DNA of 16,825 bases, taken from NCBI GenBank assembly GCA_903859265.1, contig CAIOLZ010000164.1:1-16825 (forward strand). The letters are read 5' to 3'. The stretch comes from an uncultured beta proteobacterium (GTDB taxonomy: Bacteria; Pseudomonadota; Gammaproteobacteria; Burkholderiales; Burkholderiaceae_C). Below the pieces are notes generated by a model. It did not search any database and was not told the DNA's origin. It saw only the letters and a program-made list of their open reading frames with translations. Position 1 is the stretch's first letter; each line of letters begins with the position of its first letter. A program made the position numbers and the translations under genes. Below are positions 8,552-15,110 of the stretch, one piece after another.

Positions 8552-8605
8552 ACCGCAAAGAGGAGCGTAAAACCCTCTCCGGGTTTCGTCATGAAACCGC
8601 AAAGA
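8552..8605 (+). repeat. Short direct repeat ACCGCAAAGA in the ppaA leader
   Basis: ACCGCAAAGA occurs at 8552-8561 and again at 8596-8605, 44 bases apart, flanking the AAACCC/GGGTTT hairpin. No function is recognised. It may be chance, or a paired binding site within the leader. Confidence 0.3.
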
Positions 8606-8625
8606 CCATTTTGGAGAGTTTTTTT
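8570..8625 (+). terminator. Terminator-like structure in the ppaA leader
   Basis: CTCTCC (8575-8580) can pair with GGAGAG (8613-8618), which is followed directly by seven T residues (8619-8625), the layout of an intrinsic terminator. Two smaller hairpins compete or nest: AAACCC/GGGTTT (8570-8575 with 8581-8586) and GTTTC/GAAAC (8583-8587 with 8593-8597). The long 32-base loop makes the outer stem weak by itself. It could end a short RNA or attenuate ppaA; folding was judged by eye only. Confidence 0.35.
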
Positions 8626-8721
8626 GTGATCTAAAAAAGTTGGTTTGACAGCGCAAGAACGTTTCGACATGCATCGAAGCCCGTACGCAACAGTCAGGCC
8701 TCCAATCGAGGAGACAGACAA

Positions 8722-9651
8722 ATGGGTAACTTCACCCAAAACGATGCGAGCCGAAGTGCAGGAGACAACAGTGATCGCACCCACACTGACCACTGGAATA
8801 GCTTCGGCCCCGCAGCAAACAGAGATTTCGACGCCACGGTTTCGAAATCTGTCGATGTTGAGCGGGACCACGGGAGCGTTGCAGTGCTCGCGCGGGCAAT
8901 TCAGTACGAAATCATTCCGCGCCTGATGTTGGCCCATCGGCAATCCGTTGACTGCCTGCAAACTTTTCCATTTGCCAACGGAAAAGTGTCCCAGGAGGAA
9001 GTTGAGTCATTTGCCCGACTTGTACTGTCGCCCAATGAGTCACTGGCTTTGGACTGCATTGACGCCATCCGGTTGCGCGGGATCAGCATAGAGTCGGTTT
9101 ACATGGACTTGCTGGCGCCTGCAGCGCGCGCACTGGGTCAATTCTGGGAAGACGACGTATGCAATTTCTCTGAAGTGACGATCGGCCTGGGCAAACTTCA
9201 ACAAATTTTGCACCGTCTGAGCGGCGACTTGAAGCCCAACGAAAGACGGGATTCCAACGGTTTGAGAATTCTTCTGCTCCCAGCGCCCGGAGAACAGCAC
9301 ACGCTGGGGCTTTCCATGGTCGCAGAGTTCTTCCGTCGGGACGGCTGGGAAGTATTTGGCGGACCGAGTGAATCCCAAATCGACTGCATCCGGCTGGTCG
9401 CCAAACAGCACTTTGATCTCATTGGCTTCTCATTGGCAGTTGAGAACCATTTCGACCTCCTCGTCGAATACATTCGTAAGATTCGTGAAGGATCGCTTAA
9501 CAATCGCGTTGGCATAATGGTGGGGGGCCCAATTTTTGCTTTGTATCCCGAATACTCGCTGAAAGTTAATGCCGACGTGGTTGCGACCAACGGACGCGAA
9601 GCTCCCGATCTCGCAGAAAAATTTATTGCCACCCGGACGGTGCAGACCTGA
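8722..9651 (+). CDS. ppaA: Cobalamin-binding antirepressor PpaA/AerR
   Basis: This family binds hydroxocobalamin and changes how PpsR/CrtJ acts at photosynthesis promoters in response to light. The 309-residue protein has a helical part with FWEDDVCNFSEVTIG near residues 141-155, the B12-binding-type helix bundle, then a Rossmann-like domain from about 185. EQHTLG at 191-196 keeps the ExHxxG pattern, with H193 the likely lower cobalt ligand, and MVGGPIFALYPEY lies near residues 270-283. The first 50 residues are polar and look unstructured. GAGGAG (8708-8713) is eight bases before the ATG, which supports this start; an in-frame GTG at 8884 with its own GGGAG could give a shorter form. It lies directly upstream of ppsR, as in Rhodobacter. 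aerR is the alternative name. Confidence 0.93.
   Translation: MGNFTQNDASRSAGDNSDRTHTDHWNSFGPAANRDFDATVSKSVDVERDHGSVAVLARAIQYEIIPRLMLAHRQSVDCLQTFPFANGKVSQEEVESFARLVLSPNESLALDCIDAIRLRGISIESVYMDLLAPAARALGQFWEDDVCNFSEVTIGLGKLQQILHRLSGDLKPNERRDSNGLRILLLPAPGEQHTLGLSMVAEFFRRDGWEVFGGPSESQIDCIRLVAKQHFDLIGFSLAVENHFDLLVEYIRKIREGSLNNRVGIMVGGPIFALYPEYSLKVNADVVATNGREAPDLAEKFIATRTVQT
8872..8886 (+). promoter_or_regulatory. Possible internal ribosome site and GTG start within ppaA
   Basis: GGGAG at 8872-8876 is seven bases before an in-frame GTG (codon 55, 8884-8886). Starting here would remove the unstructured N-terminus and give a product of 255 residues. Rhodobacter capsulatus AerR is, from memory, made in long and short forms, which makes this worth noting; the sequence alone does not show that it is used. 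Confidence 0.35.
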
Positions 9652-9688
9652 GTCCGGACGACGGCCCAAATGAGAAAGCAGAAATGTT

Positions 9689-11167
9689 ATGAACAGTCTT
9701 ATGCAAAGCGCCGCCAGCCAGAACATCGGGCGTTTTGGACAGGCTGAACATTTTTTGGGTGGTCTGGATGCGGATACTGCAGCCAGTTTGATTACCGCGG
9801 CAGCCGACGTGGTTCTGGTCATCGATGAAGGCGGCGTGATCCGCGACGCGGCATTTGGCAACGAAGAGCTGCTCAGCTACGGCTCCAAGGATTGGCTCGG
9901 CAAAACCTGGTTACAGACCGTTACCAAAGAAAGCCGCCCCAAGGTTGAAGCCATGTTGCGGGACTTGGGCACTGGTAAAGGCGCCAAGTGGCGCCACCTG
10001 AACCACTCGGGCGAGGACGGAATCGAGTTGCCTTTGTCGTACTCGATCATGCCGGTACCCCATAGAAAATCCAAGCCACCCGGTAACGGTCCGCAGGCCC
10101 ATGCACTGGCTTTCGGGCGTGACCTGCGCCCGCAAGCGGCACTGCAACAGAAGTTGCTCAGTGCACAGCTTTCCATGGAGCGTGACTTCTGGCGGCTACG
10201 CCATATCGAGACACGCTACCGATTGCTCTTTCAAGTGAGTTCGGAGGCCCTGCTGATTTTGGATGCAGCCACTGAAAAGCTAGAAGAAGGCAATCCCACT
10301 GCCCACACGCTATTTGGTGAAAATCTGGTGCGTACCGGGTGGACTCTGGCTGAAGCACTGGACCCGGCCAGCTACTCAGGCGTGCGCCAACTGCTTTCGG
10401 GCCTGCGCTCGAGTGGCAAGGCAAATCCCCTGAAGGTTCGCTTTACAGATGGAACACCTGACATGACACTGTCGGTTTCCATGTTCCGGCAAGAGGACTC
10501 GGCACACTTTTTACTGCGGTTCACCAACCTGGATAACAACGCAGGGCCCGCCGACCGAAACTCCAAGCAACTGCTTGCCGATGTCATGGAAAGCGCTCCG
10601 GACGGGTTTGTCGTGACGGACATGAATGGGGTCATCCTCACGGCCAATCGGGCGTTTTTGCAGCTCGCACAGATCAGCAACGAAGAACTGGTGCGGGGCG
10701 AGTCATTAGAGCGCTGGTTGGGCCGCGGCGGTGTTGACCTGAGTGTTTTGCTATCCAATCTGCGGCTGCGAGATCTGGTGCGCCTGTTCGCAACGCGGAT
10801 GAAGGGCGAATACGGCTCTTTCTCAGACGTGGAAATTTCTGCCGTTGCGGTAACCTCCGGTGAGCAAAAATGTCTGGGATTCACGATTCGGGACATCGGA
10901 CTGCGTCTGGGTAGCGACGCAAAACCGGGCAAGGAGCTTCCCCGTTCGTCTGACGATATGACGGACCTGGTGGGCCGCGTTCCGCTCAAGGACATCGTGC
11001 GCGAAACTACTGACCTGATTGAACAGCTTTGCATCGAGGCGGCACTCAATCTTACCGGCGACAACCGTGCCTCCGCTGCTGAAATGCTGGGCCTCTCCCG
11101 CCAGAGTTTGTACGTCAAACTGCGCCGGTTTGGCATGGGAGACTTGGCGGTTGAGGCCGACGAATAG
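9689..11167 (+). CDS. ppsR: Photosynthesis gene repressor PpsR/CrtJ
   Basis: PpsR/CrtJ is the aerobic transcription regulator of bacteriochlorophyll, carotenoid and light-harvesting genes and binds TGT-N12-ACA. The 492-residue protein has an N-terminal PAS-like domain (about 30-145), a linker helix (QQKLLSAQLSMERDFWRLRH, 152-171), a second PAS (about 175-280), a third PAS (MESAPDGFVVTDMNGVILT, about 300-410) and a Fis-type helix-turn-helix at the C-terminus (ASAAEMLGLSRQSLYVKLRR). It has only two cysteines: C448 just before the HTH (EQLCIEAA), matching the redox cysteine C424/C420 of the Rhodobacter proteins, and C395 in the last PAS. The other Rhodobacter redox cysteine, near residue 250, has no counterpart. 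The ribosome site is weak (GAGAAAG, 9672-9678). The 37-base gap after ppaA shows no separate promoter, so the two are probably co-transcribed. Confidence 0.95.
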   Translation: MNSLMQSAASQNIGRFGQAEHFLGGLDADTAASLITAAADVVLVIDEGGVIRDAAFGNEELLSYGSKDWLGKTWLQTVTKESRPKVEAMLRDLGTGKGAKWRHLNHSGEDGIELPLSYSIMPVPHRKSKPPGNGPQAHALAFGRDLRPQAALQQKLLSAQLSMERDFWRLRHIETRYRLLFQVSSEALLILDAATEKLEEGNPTAHTLFGENLVRTGWTLAEALDPASYSGVRQLLSGLRSSGKANPLKVRFTDGTPDMTLSVSMFRQEDSAHFLLRFTNLDNNAGPADRNSKQLLADVMESAPDGFVVTDMNGVILTANRAFLQLAQISNEELVRGESLERWLGRGGVDLSVLLSNLRLRDLVRLFATRMKGEYGSFSDVEISAVAVTSGEQKCLGFTIRDIGLRLGSDAKPGKELPRSSDDMTDLVGRVPLKDIVRETTDLIEQLCIEAALNLTGDNRASAAEMLGLSRQSLYVKLRRFGMGDLAVEADE

Positions 11168-11180
11168 TCCGTCACCGGGT

Positions 11181-11210
11181 GCGCGTCCGCCTTGGACACG
11201 CTAACGTTTT
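11181..11210 (+). terminator. Probable intrinsic terminator after ppsR
   Basis: GCGCGTCC (11181-11188) pairs with GGACACGC (11194-11201), eight positions with one C-A mismatch, around a five-base loop GCCTT, followed by TAACGTTTT. It is 13 bases past the ppsR stop and would separate ppaA-ppsR from the bchG operon. The T tract is short and interrupted, so termination may be partial. Confidence 0.5.
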
Positions 11211-11231
11211 CCCTTAGGGATCGCCAATAAG

Positions 11232-11249
11232 TGTAAATTGCGATTGACA
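11232..11249. promoter_or_regulatory. PpsR/CrtJ binding site upstream of bchG
   Basis: TGTAAATTGCGATTGACA is an exact TGT-N12-ACA match. Its right half overlaps the predicted bchG -35 box (TTGACA, 11244-11249). A second palindrome, TTGACAC-aaaata-GTGTCAA (11244-11263), shares the same right half and may extend the bound region downstream. Together they predict repression of the bchG operon by PpsR encoded just upstream. Confidence 0.75.
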
Positions 11250-11272
11250 CAAAATAGTGTCAAGCGTAAAAA
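11244..11272 (+). promoter_or_regulatory. Predicted bchG promoter (TTGACA-N17-TAAAAA)
   Basis: TTGACA at 11244-11249 is followed after 17 bases by TAAAAA (11267-11272), a poor but positioned -10. The bchG ATG begins seven bases later, so the transcript would start at about the ATG. AAGCGT-aaaa-ACGCTT (11262-11277), a six-pair hairpin in the DNA, overlaps the -10 and ends just before the ATG, where a Shine-Dalgarno would normally be; none is seen. Confidence 0.4.
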
Positions 11273-11279
11273 CGCTTTT

Positions 11280-12182
11280 ATGTCGCTTCCTGCTTTTTCC
11301 GCCATCACCGAGCTCTTCAAGCCGATTACCTGGTTTCCTCCCATGTGGGCTTTTGCCTGTGGCGTGGTTGCCTCCGGGGCTAGCTTGCAGGGTAAATGGC
11401 TACTGGCGGTCGTCGGGTTATTGCTGGCGGGCCCGTTTGTCTGTGCCACAAGTCAAGCAGTGAATGACTGGTTTGATCGCCACGTTGACGCCATCAATGA
11501 GCCTCAACGCCCTATTCCCTCCGGGCGTATGCCGGGCCGCTGGGGGCTTTATATTTCGATCGCCTGGACCGTGGTGTCTGTCCTGGTGGCAACATTTTTA
11601 GGCCCCTGGGGTTTTGGTGCCGCCCTGCTGGGCCTTGCATTGGCCTGGGCTTACAGTGCGCCTCCCTTTCGGCTCAAGGAAAATGGCTGGTGGGGTAATG
11701 CAGCCTGTGGCATCAGCTATGAAGGCATCGCCTGGGCTACCGGTGCCGCCGTGATGGCAGGTGGACTGATGCCGGACGGGCGCTCGCTGTCCCTTGCGCT
11801 TCTCTACAGCATCGGCACGCACGGCATCATGACGCTCAACGACTTCAAGGCCGTCAAGGGCGACCGTGAAATGGGTGTTCGCTCGCTGCCCGTGCAGCTT
11901 GGTGAGCAAAACGCAGCTGGCGTAGCGTGCTGGATCATGGGCCTGCCCCAGGCCGTCGTCATTCTGATGCTGTTCGCCTGGGGTAAGCCTGCACACGCAT
12001 CAGCGATTTTCGTATTGCTGGTCGTTCAGCTGGCCATGATGGACCACTTTCTTGCCAGCGTCAGCAAACGTGCTCTGTGGTACAGCGGATTTGGCGTGCC
12101 CCTCTTTGTTTCCGGAATGATGGTCAGCGCGTTTGCGTTGAGAGGGCTCATCACGGCCGTGCCTGCGGGGGTCACAACGTGA
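11280..12182 (+). CDS. bchG: Bacteriochlorophyll synthase BchG (geranylgeranyl transferase)
   Basis: BchG esterifies bacteriochlorophyllide a with geranylgeranyl diphosphate in the membrane. It belongs to the UbiA prenyltransferase family, and the 300-residue length is usual for BchG. The first Asp-rich motif NDWFDRHVDAINEPQRPIPS starts at residue 62, and the second, NDFKAVKGDREMGVRSLP, has D188 and D195. In between and after it, hydrophobic segments make about eight or nine membrane helices. The ATG at 11280 (MSLPAFSAIT) is chosen because a TTG 42 bases upstream would place the start within the PpsR box. There is no clear ribosome site. The stop overlaps the GTG start of the next gene (GTGA), indicating coupling. 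Confidence 0.94.
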   Translation: MSLPAFSAITELFKPITWFPPMWAFACGVVASGASLQGKWLLAVVGLLLAGPFVCATSQAVNDWFDRHVDAINEPQRPIPSGRMPGRWGLYISIAWTVVSVLVATFLGPWGFGAALLGLALAWAYSAPPFRLKENGWWGNAACGISYEGIAWATGAAVMAGGLMPDGRSLSLALLYSIGTHGIMTLNDFKAVKGDREMGVRSLPVQLGEQNAAGVACWIMGLPQAVVILMLFAWGKPAHASAIFVLLVVQLAMMDHFLASVSKRALWYSGFGVPLFVSGMMVSAFALRGLITAVPAGVTT

Positions 12183-13549
12183 AAAACTTTGGTTGGCTCA
12201 CGATTGCACGGCTTGGACTGGTACAGGCATCGATAGGTGCCGTGGTGGTTCTGACGACTTCAACCATCAATCGTGTCATGGTGGTGGAACTCTCACTGCC
12301 AGCGCTTCTGCCCGGCATTCTGGTGGCGCTGCATTATCTGGTTCAGATTGCCCGACCGCGCATGGGCCACGGTGCAGACAGTGGCGGTCGGCAGACGCCC
12401 TGGATTATTGGCGGAATGGCTTTTCTGGCAGCAGGCGGCGCACTGGCGGCTTCGGCCACAGCGTTGGTTAGCACCAACCGCTGGGCTGGTGTCTCACTGG
12501 CATTTATAGCGTTTGCGTTGATCGGACTTGGGGTAAGCGCCAGCGGAACATCGTTGCTGGTCCTGCTGGCCAAAAACGTGACGCCACAGCGGCGGGGAGC
12601 TGCAGCCACTCTGGTGTGGATGATGATGATTGTCGGCTTCGCCGTGACCGCCGCAGTGGCTGGACATCTGCTGGATCCTTACTCCCCGCAAAGGCTGGTT
12701 GCTGTTGCAGGCGCGGTGTCAGCGGTCGCATTTTCCCTGACCCTGCTAGCAGTGTGGGGCATTGAGGAGACTGCTCAACATGACACCATGCCGATGGCAA
12801 GTACACCGGCAAGGTCCAGTTTTACAGCCGCACTGAAAGAGGTTTGGGACGAACCTAAAGCGCGTCAGTTCACCATTTTTGTATTCATTTCCATGCTCGC
12901 CTACAGTGCACAGGAATTGATTCTGGAGCCCTTTGCCGGGTCGGTTTTTGGCTTCACACCGGGCGCATCGACCAAGCTCGCTGGCGTGCAACACAGTGGG
13001 GTCTTGCTCGGCATGGTGTTGGTCGCGATGTCGGGCCTGATTGCCGCGAAGGTGTCGGAGGGCTCACCACTGCGCAACATCGGTTCCTTGCGCGGGTGGA
13101 CAGTAGGCGGGTGCGTCGCCTCCGCAGTTTCGATGGCGGCGTTGACGTTTGCCGGCCTGGTCGGAGCAGCATGGCCACTCAAAGCCAACGTATTTTTGCT
13201 CGGTGCTGCCAATGGCGCTTTTTCAATTGGCGCAATCGGGTCCATGATGAAGCTGGCGGCCCAGGGTCGTGCGTCGCGCGAGGGAACGCGCATGGGACTA
13301 TGGGGCGCAGCCCAGGCCGTTGCATTTGGCGTTGGTGGTTTGCTTGGTACCGGTGCCAGCGACCTTGCGCACTATTTGATGGCCTCATCGGGTGCGGCCT
13401 ACGCATTCGTGTTTGCCTTCGAGGGCCTGCTCTTTTTGGCCTCTGCATTCATTGCATGGCGTGTCGATGCGGTTGCATCGCGCGATGCAGTAACAAGCGG
13501 AAACATTAGCGGTCGTACCAACCTTGGGAGAGTTCTATGGAAGCACTAG
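12179..13549 (+). CDS. PucC/LhaA-family major facilitator (ORF427/428 homologue)
   Basis: This is the MFS-type membrane protein found between bchG and bchP in purple bacteria, of the PucC/LhaA (bacteriochlorophyll delivery) family. Relatives are thought to help deliver bacteriochlorophyll to light-harvesting or reaction-centre proteins; the exact role of this member is not settled. With a GTG start overlapping the bchG stop by four bases, it is 456 residues with about 12 hydrophobic segments. Conserved pieces include ARPRMGHGADSGGRQTPWI early (about 59-77, cytoplasmic loop), ALIGLGVSASGTSLLVLLA and EPFAGSVFGFTPGASTKLAG. An upstream ATG in frame at 12077 is rejected because it would lie well inside bchG. 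The 3' end overlaps bchP by 13 bases. Confidence 0.88.
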   Translation: MKNFGWLTIARLGLVQASIGAVVVLTTSTINRVMVVELSLPALLPGILVALHYLVQIARPRMGHGADSGGRQTPWIIGGMAFLAAGGALAASATALVSTNRWAGVSLAFIAFALIGLGVSASGTSLLVLLAKNVTPQRRGAAATLVWMMMIVGFAVTAAVAGHLLDPYSPQRLVAVAGAVSAVAFSLTLLAVWGIEETAQHDTMPMASTPARSSFTAALKEVWDEPKARQFTIFVFISMLAYSAQELILEPFAGSVFGFTPGASTKLAGVQHSGVLLGMVLVAMSGLIAAKVSEGSPLRNIGSLRGWTVGGCVASAVSMAALTFAGLVGAAWPLKANVFLLGAANGAFSIGAIGSMMKLAAQGRASREGTRMGLWGAAQAVAFGVGGLLGTGASDLAHYLMASSGAAYAFVFAFEGLLFLASAFIAWRVDAVASRDAVTSGNISGRTNLGRVLWKH

Positions 13550-14742
13550 AAACGTTTGACGTTGTTGTCGTGGGCGGCGGTCCTGCTGGAGCCACAGCGG
13601 CGCACGAGATGGCAAAAAATGGTCATAGTGTGCTATTGCTGGACCGTGCCGGAAGAATCAAACCCTGTGGTGGCGCAATTCCGCCGCGACTGATTAAAGA
13701 CTTTGCCATTCCAGACCATTTGCTGGTTGCCAAGGCCCGCTCCGCCCGCATGATTGCGCCCAGCAACCACAAGGTGGACATTCCGATTGACAATGGCTTT
13801 GTCGGCATGGTGGACCGCGCGGACTTCGACGAATGGCTGCGCGAGCGCGCTGCCCGGGCCGGCGCCGTCCGGCGCATCGGCACCTTCGAGAAACTCTCCA
13901 GGGATAGCGATGGTGTAAGCATCGTCCACTTCCAGGGGCGCGATCTGCCACAACGCGGCGAAGGCAAACCGGTCCAGGTACGCGCCCGCAGCATCATTGG
14001 CGCCGATGGCGCGAAGTCGCAGGTCGCCCGCCAGAGTGTGGACTGCGCTCATGACACCGAATATGTGTTTGCGTACCACGAGATTGTCAAAGCCCCGGCG
14101 GTCAAGCCCGCCGGCTACGATGGTTCGCGTTGTGATGTGTATTACCAAGGCGTGCTTTCACCGGACTTTTACGGTTGGGTTTTTCCCCACGGCGAAACAC
14201 TGAGTATTGGCACCGGAAGTGCGGACAAGGGCTTCTCGCTGCGCGGTGCGGTGGGTCAATTGCGCCAAGTTGCCGGTCTCGGTGAAGTTGAGGTATTGCG
14301 CCGGGAAGGCGCGCCCCTGCCCATGAAGCCCCTCAAGCGCTGGGACAACGGACGGGACGTCGTGCTGGCAGGCGACGCTGCCGGCGTTGTTGCCCCGGCA
14401 TCGGGCGAAGGTATTTATTACGCGATGGTGGGAGGTCAGCTCGCAGCCCAAGCGGCGCACCAACTGCTGGTAACCGGCGATGCCAGAAGTCTCAAACTGG
14501 CACGCAAGCAATTCATGAAGCTGCACCGGACCGTCTTCACCGTACTGGGTGTGATGCAATGGTTCTGGTACTCCAGCGAGAAGCGGCGCGAGCGCTTCGT
14601 GAAAATCTGTGAAGACCGCGATGTGCAGCAACTCACCTTCGAGTCGTACATGAACAAGCAACTTACCCGCAAAAAACCCATGGCCCATGTGCGCATCTTT
14701 TTCAAAGACATGGCGCATCTGCTGGGTATGGCCAAGGTATGA
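13537..14742 (+). CDS. bchP: Geranylgeranyl reductase BchP
   Basis: BchP reduces the geranylgeranyl tail on bacteriochlorophyll to phytyl with NADPH in three steps. The 401-residue flavoprotein has the FAD dinucleotide motif VVVGGGPAGATAAHEMAKNG near residues 10-29, KPCGGAIPPR at 42-51, and the second FAD motif GDAAGVVAPASGEGIYYAMV near 284-303. The C-terminal segment with LGVMQWFWYSSEKRRERFVK is typical of this branch rather than of general FAD oxidoreductases. GGGAGAG lies a few bases before the ATG, supporting this start inside the end of the transporter gene. The stop overlaps the next small gene (ATGA). It is the third gene of the bchG run and acts on the BchG product. Confidence 0.95.
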   Translation: MEALETFDVVVVGGGPAGATAAHEMAKNGHSVLLLDRAGRIKPCGGAIPPRLIKDFAIPDHLLVAKARSARMIAPSNHKVDIPIDNGFVGMVDRADFDEWLRERAARAGAVRRIGTFEKLSRDSDGVSIVHFQGRDLPQRGEGKPVQVRARSIIGADGAKSQVARQSVDCAHDTEYVFAYHEIVKAPAVKPAGYDGSRCDVYYQGVLSPDFYGWVFPHGETLSIGTGSADKGFSLRGAVGQLRQVAGLGEVEVLRREGAPLPMKPLKRWDNGRDVVLAGDAAGVVAPASGEGIYYAMVGGQLAAQAAHQLLVTGDARSLKLARKQFMKLHRTVFTVLGVMQWFWYSSEKRRERFVKICEDRDVQQLTFESYMNKQLTRKKPMAHVRIFFKDMAHLLGMAKV

Positions 14743-15110
14743 GCATTGAGGCGCTCTACGCGTCCGGCATCGTCGTTGACTTTGCGCTTTTGTTCACGGC
14801 CCTGGAACTGGCAGCGCTGTGGGCCTATCACCACTTTACGGGTCGCGGGTTGGCACCTGATGACTATTTGCTCAACGGCCTTGCCGGACTGTGCCTGATG
14901 GTGAGTTTGCGCGCAGCGCTCGCTTCATGCTGGGTGCTAATGGCGACAGGTTTGATTGCTGCAGGCATGGCGCACTTTCTGGACCTCTACCTGCGTGCCA
15001 CACCCGGTTCACGGCTGACCGGCTTTTTACGTACCTTGCCTGCGCAGTGTGAGCAGGGCCGCGCCGAAAGCGATAAATATGCTGCCGAAGGTGCGGTTCA
15101 GCCACTTTGA
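14739..15110 (+). CDS. Small membrane protein of unknown function, coupled to bchP
   Basis: I do not recognise a family for this 123-residue product. It overlaps the bchP stop by four bases (ATGA), so it is probably translated with bchP and belongs to the photosynthesis operon. Three hydrophobic segments are visible: about residues 10-32 (VVDFALLFTALELAALWAY), 45-62 (LLNGLAGLCLMVSLRAA) and 65-85 (WVLMATGLIAAGMAHFLDLY), then a charged tail. An aspartate in helix 1 and HxxDLY in helix 3 are polar points within the membrane region. The last 28 codons run antisense through the end of the LysE-type gene. The tail (EQGRAESDKYAAEGAVQPL) may be less constrained. A role in pigment handling or membrane insertion would be a guess. 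Confidence 0.75.
   Translation: MSIEALYASGIVVDFALLFTALELAALWAYHHFTGRGLAPDDYLLNGLAGLCLMVSLRAALASCWVLMATGLIAAGMAHFLDLYLRATPGSRLTGFLRTLPAQCEQGRAESDKYAAEGAVQPL

Noticed and set aside
8570..8721. Cobalamin riboswitch in front of ppaA
   Set aside because: The regulator binds B12, so I looked for a B12 box and the usual long fold; neither was seen. Only generic hairpins are present.
11238..11279. TTG start 14 codons upstream of the bchG ATG
   Set aside because: It lies within the PpsR box and the -35 region, and the added residues are unlike BchG N-termini.
12077..12178. Upstream ATG extending the PucC-family gene
   Set aside because: It would put 34 codons inside bchG in another frame, and the extra residues do not resemble the family N-terminus. 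The GTG overlapping the bchG stop is a better start.
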